A stretch of 64,000 nt of DNA. It comes from Devosia ginsengisoli. Lineage in GTDB: Bacteria; Pseudomonadota; Alphaproteobacteria; Rhizobiales; Devosiaceae. The notes below the pieces were generated by a model that had not been told where the DNA came from, searched no databases, and saw only the letters and a program-made list of their open reading frames with translations. The stretch covers positions 744,001 to 808,000 of the forward strand of contig NZ_CP042304.1 of assembly GCF_007859655.1 (NCBI RefSeq), written 5' to 3'. Below, in pieces: positions 61,720 through 64,000 of this stretch. Each line of letters begins with the position of its first letter. Position 1 is the first letter of the stretch. Position numbers and translations under genes: made by a program.

Positions 61720-63723
61720 CTAACCCCTATCCAGCCAAGCCACCTGTTCCGGCGTCAGCTTGATATCGAAGGCCTTCAGGCTGTCATCCAGCTCGCCCAG
61801 CGTGCGCGGGCCGATCAGGGGAATCGACGGGAAGTCCTGGGTCAGCACGAAAGCCAGGGCGACATGGATCGGGCTGTGGCCGAGTTTCTGTGCCAGCTCG
61901 ATGGCGCGGTCGCGGCGGGCGAAGTTCTTGTCATTGTACCAGCAGCGCACCAGTTCCTCATTGTCGGTCTTGTCGCGGCCGGCGCGGTCGGTGAAGAAGC
62001 CGCGGCCCTGGCTCGACCAGGAGAAATTGGTGACCTGCTTGTCCCGCAGCCACTGCTTCCACGCATCGGTGGAGGAGGTGACGCAGCCATCCCAGATCGG
62101 TACCAGCATTTCGCTCAGGGCGAAATTGTTGCTGAGCGCCATCGGCTTGGTCTTGCCCGTGCGTTCGGCATAGGCCACCGCCTCGTCGAACCGCTCCATG
62201 GTCCAGTTGGAGCCACCGAACGGCCCGCGTATGCGGCCCTTTTTCACTTCCGCATCCATGGCATCGACGAACTCGCCGACCGGCACATCGAGATTGTCGC
62301 GATGCATGAAATAGACATCGACATAGTCGGTCTGCAGCCGGTCGAGCGACTGGGTGAGCTGCTTGGCGATGACATCAGGGTAGCAGAGCGGGCTATGCGC
62401 GCCCTTGCCGATCAGCACCGCGCCCTCGCGCGTGCCGCGATTGCGGTGCCATTCGCCGAACAGCTTTTCGGTATAGCCGGCGCCATAGACAAAGGCCGTA
62501 TCGAAGATATTGCCGCCCTTTTCCCAGAAGGCGTCGAGCAGGATGGCGCCCGAGGCGAAGGTGCGGAAATCTTCGAAACCCAGCGCCACGGCCGAGGCCT
62601 GCTTGCCCAGGCCCGGAATGCTCCGCTTGGGAATGGCGCCCTCATTGGGGCCGAGCTTGCGATTGGCCAGCGTATTGACGCGGTTGGCCGATTTCTCGAC
62701 CGAGAATTCGATCCCGGCATCCTTGCGCCAGGCGTCGAGCACGCGGGCATTGCCCAGGCTGTCGGCCCAGCTCATGCCCGGCGCGGCGAGCTCCTGCCGC
62801 TTGGCGAAGATGGCTTCGGCAGCGGCATCGACCTCGAAGGAATAGACGTGACGGGTCTCGTTGACGCTGACCGTCTCGGTCTTCCCGCCCTTGATGATGT
62901 CGATGCGACCCAGCCCCTGGTCCCTGTTGCCATTGGCGAACCAGAAATCGGGCACTTCGATCCGGCCTTCGGAGCCATGGATGCGCAGCACATTGTCGAG
63001 ATTGGCCATGACGGCGCAGGACACCTGGGCGACAATGCCGTTTTCGAAGGTCAGGATGGCTGCGGCCCAGTCGTCGGTGCCTTCGTCATTGAGCTTGGCC
63101 GTGCCGCGCACCTTGACCGGATCGGCAAAGGGCTTGCCCATGACCTGCCCCGCGACGAAGCGGGCCATTGAGACCGGATAGCCGCCGACATCGAGAATGC
63201 CGCCACCGGCCAGCGCCGAGGCGAACAGCCGATGCTGCGGCTGGAACTTGCCCATGGAGAAGCCGAAGCTCGACTGGATCATGCGCACTTCGCCGATGGC
63301 GCCGGAGCGGATCAGCTCGGCCAATTGGGCGGCCTGCGGATGCAGCCGGTACATGAAGGCCTCGCCGGCAAAGGTGCCGGCCTTGCGATGGGCATGGAAT
63401 ACCGCGTCGATCTCGAAGGCCGAGAGGGCGAAGGGCTTTTCCACCAGCACATGCTTGCCGGCCTCGGCCGCCTTGATGGCCCATTCGGCATGGCCGGTAT
63501 GGGGCACGGCGATATAGACGGCGTCGATTTCCGGATCGGCCAGCAGGGCCTCATAGCCATGGACCACTCGCACACCGGGAAAGTCCTCGGCCAGACCCGG
63601 CCTATTGGGATCGCGCGTGGCGATGGCGGCCAGCACGCCATGCTGGCTGCCGGCGACGCCGCCCCGGAAGGCCTTGGCGATGCTGCCCGGCCCGATAATG
63701 CCCCAGCGGATTTTGGAAGTCAT
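61720..63723 (-). CDS. Gfo/Idh/MocA oxidoreductase fused to an aldo/keto reductase
   Basis: The 667-residue protein joins two NAD(P)H enzymes. Residues about 1-340 are a Gfo/Idh/MocA dehydrogenase (IRWGIIGPGSIAKAFRGG, VLVEKPFALSAFEID, GGGILDVGGYPVSMARFVAG). Residues about 365-667 are an aldo/keto reductase with the tetrad Asp and Tyr in NIFDTAFVYGAGYTE, Lys in AVLIGKGAH and His in VDVYFMHRDN. The reading frame is continuous, with a clean ATG at 63723. A sugar or inositol-like substrate oxidised and reduced in sequence is plausible. It is adjacent to a sugar ABC transporter gene on the same strand. Confidence 0.85.
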   Translation of the reverse strand: MTSKIRWGIIGPGSIAKAFRGGVAGSQHGVLAAIATRDPNRPGLAEDFPGVRVVHGYEALLADPEIDAVYIAVPHTGHAEWAIKAAEAGKHVLVEKPFALSAFEIDAVFHAHRKAGTFAGEAFMYRLHPQAAQLAELIRSGAIGEVRMIQSSFGFSMGKFQPQHRLFASALAGGGILDVGGYPVSMARFVAGQVMGKPFADPVKVRGTAKLNDEGTDDWAAAILTFENGIVAQVSCAVMANLDNVLRIHGSEGRIEVPDFWFANGNRDQGLGRIDIIKGGKTETVSVNETRHVYSFEVDAAAEAIFAKRQELAAPGMSWADSLGNARVLDAWRKDAGIEFSVEKSANRVNTLANRKLGPNEGAIPKRSIPGLGKQASAVALGFEDFRTFASGAILLDAFWEKGGNIFDTAFVYGAGYTEKLFGEWHRNRGTREGAVLIGKGAHSPLCYPDVIAKQLTQSLDRLQTDYVDVYFMHRDNLDVPVGEFVDAMDAEVKKGRIRGPFGGSNWTMERFDEAVAYAERTGKTKPMALSNNFALSEMLVPIWDGCVTSSTDAWKQWLRDKQVTNFSWSSQGRGFFTDRAGRDKTDNEELVRCWYNDKNFARRDRAIELAQKLGHSPIHVALAFVLTQDFPSIPLIGPRTLGELDDSLKAFDIKLTPEQVAWLDRG

Positions 63724-63740
63724 TTTATGTCCTATCAGTA

Positions 63741-63826
63741 GACCTCATCCTGAGCTTGTCGAAGGACGAGGTCGTGGCACGATCTGTGATGGCGACCTCG
63801 TCCTTCGACAAGCTCAGGATGAGGTC
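63741..63826. repeat. Perfect 34-bp inverted repeat, CTTGTCGAA family
   Basis: Arms 63741-63774 and 63793-63826 are exact reverse complements (core TGAGCTTGTCGAAGGACGAG). It lies between the transporter gene stop and the fusion gene start. Confidence 0.9.
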
Positions 63827-63848
63827 TTCTTGTGGTCTGGTGGGTTCG

Positions 63849-64000
63849 TCAGCGCAGCCGGTGGCCCTTGTCGTCGAAGATGTAGGCCTTGTCGGCGCTG
63901 ATCGAGACGGTGATGCGTTCATTGCCGTTTTCGTGGCGCGATTCCTCGCGCTCGACCACCAGTGCCTCGCCGCCGGCGCTGGCATAGACATAGCTGGTCG
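63849..64000 (-). CDS. Sugar ABC transporter ATP-binding protein, C-terminal part (UgpC/MalK family)
   Basis: Only the last 50 codons lie in the window; the 5' part continues beyond the right edge. The translation TSYVYASAGGEALVVEREES then NGNERITVSISADKAYIFDD and KGHRLR fits the C-terminal TOBE domain of MalK/UgpC-type importer ATPases, which often end in a Val/Ile-Asp-x-GxRL motif. It would energise a sugar importer whose permease and binding protein are presumably upstream. It precedes the fusion oxidoreductase, 125 bp away, separated by a perfect inverted repeat. Confidence 0.75.
   Translation of the reverse strand, partial: TSYVYASAGGEALVVEREESRHENGNERITVSISADKAYIFDDKGHRLR

Noticed and set aside
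63725..63991. 88-codon minus-strand frame at the right end
   Set aside because: It runs through the perfect inverted repeat in a different frame from the ABC ATPase C-terminus, which has clear TOBE-like sequence.
1..64000. CRISPR arrays, insertion sequences, prophage or integration sites
   Set aside because: The repeats present are inverted, intergenic and not regularly spaced direct repeats; no transposase, integrase or Cas-like protein is encoded.

Overview
The window is GC-rich chromosomal DNA of an alphaproteobacterium in the order Hyphomicrobiales. A Devosia-like member (Devosiaceae) fits best. The evidence is the gene order rpoZ / rsh-pyrE-acpS-lepB-rnc-era-recO, the ldtR-ldtP-glyA-nrdR-ribD block, the ihfA-merR pair after plsX-fabH, the alphaproteobacterial porin and LdtR/RibN families, and the intergenic palindromic repeats. 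The genus is an inference. I see no phage, insertion sequence, CRISPR array, rRNA or convincing tRNA.

Layout. 0.4-8.1 kb is carbohydrate and cell-wall sugar metabolism: an SRPBCC protein, a small HTH regulator, a cytosolic GH2 beta-mannosidase, then murQ divergent from gntR-(SIS deaminase)-nagA. The two divergent units share a 17-bp operator-like motif. 8.1-15.1 kb carries an SDR enzyme, a major porin, and an envelope unit: an 1107-residue OmpA-family protein with seven degenerate BON-like repeats, a 39-residue membrane microprotein and a membrane-anchored helix-hairpin-helix protein. 15.3-18.4 kb holds an alpha/beta-hydrolase that lacks two catalytic residues and a soluble lytic transglycosylase. 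18.6-33.3 kb is housekeeping: dapA, smpB, a NYN-domain protein, rpoZ, rsh, pyrE, acpS, lepB, rnc, era, recO, a MarR/membrane-protein pair, parC, a Dabb protein and an EEP-family phosphatase/nuclease.

33.5-45.2 kb continues with a secreted protein of unknown function, bpt, an RDD protein, hemB, a small membrane protein, an HTH-MmyB regulator divergent from a membrane protein, ldtR, ldtP, glyA, nrdR, ribD and nusB. ribE and ribH are absent from the usual ribD-nusB interval. 45.2-51.2 kb has a Sel1/peptidoglycan-binding secreted protein, bamE, a CBP3-type chaperone, a DUF177 protein, plsX, fabH, ihfA and a MerR regulator. 51.3-59.8 kb is a myo-inositol catabolic locus: iolG on the plus strand; iolR, iolC (kinase-aldolase fusion), iolD, iolE, a small membrane protein and iolB on the minus strand. 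GGAA-N6-TTCC boxes lie before iolR and iolC, with a degenerate one before iolG. 59.9-61.2 kb is ribN, a riboflavin transporter gene preceded by a complete FMN riboswitch. The right end has a natural Gfo/Idh/MocA-aldo/keto reductase fusion and the 3' end of a sugar ABC transporter ATPase gene.

Many intergenic spaces contain long inverted repeats of a few families, several of them perfect over 25-36 bp. They account for nearly all the non-coding DNA that is neither promoter nor riboswitch. The candidates most worth follow-up are the seven-repeat OmpA / microprotein / HhH unit, the pseudo-hydrolase, the shared nag/mur operator, the iol box architecture, and the pairing of an FMN-controlled riboflavin importer with an interrupted rib cluster.
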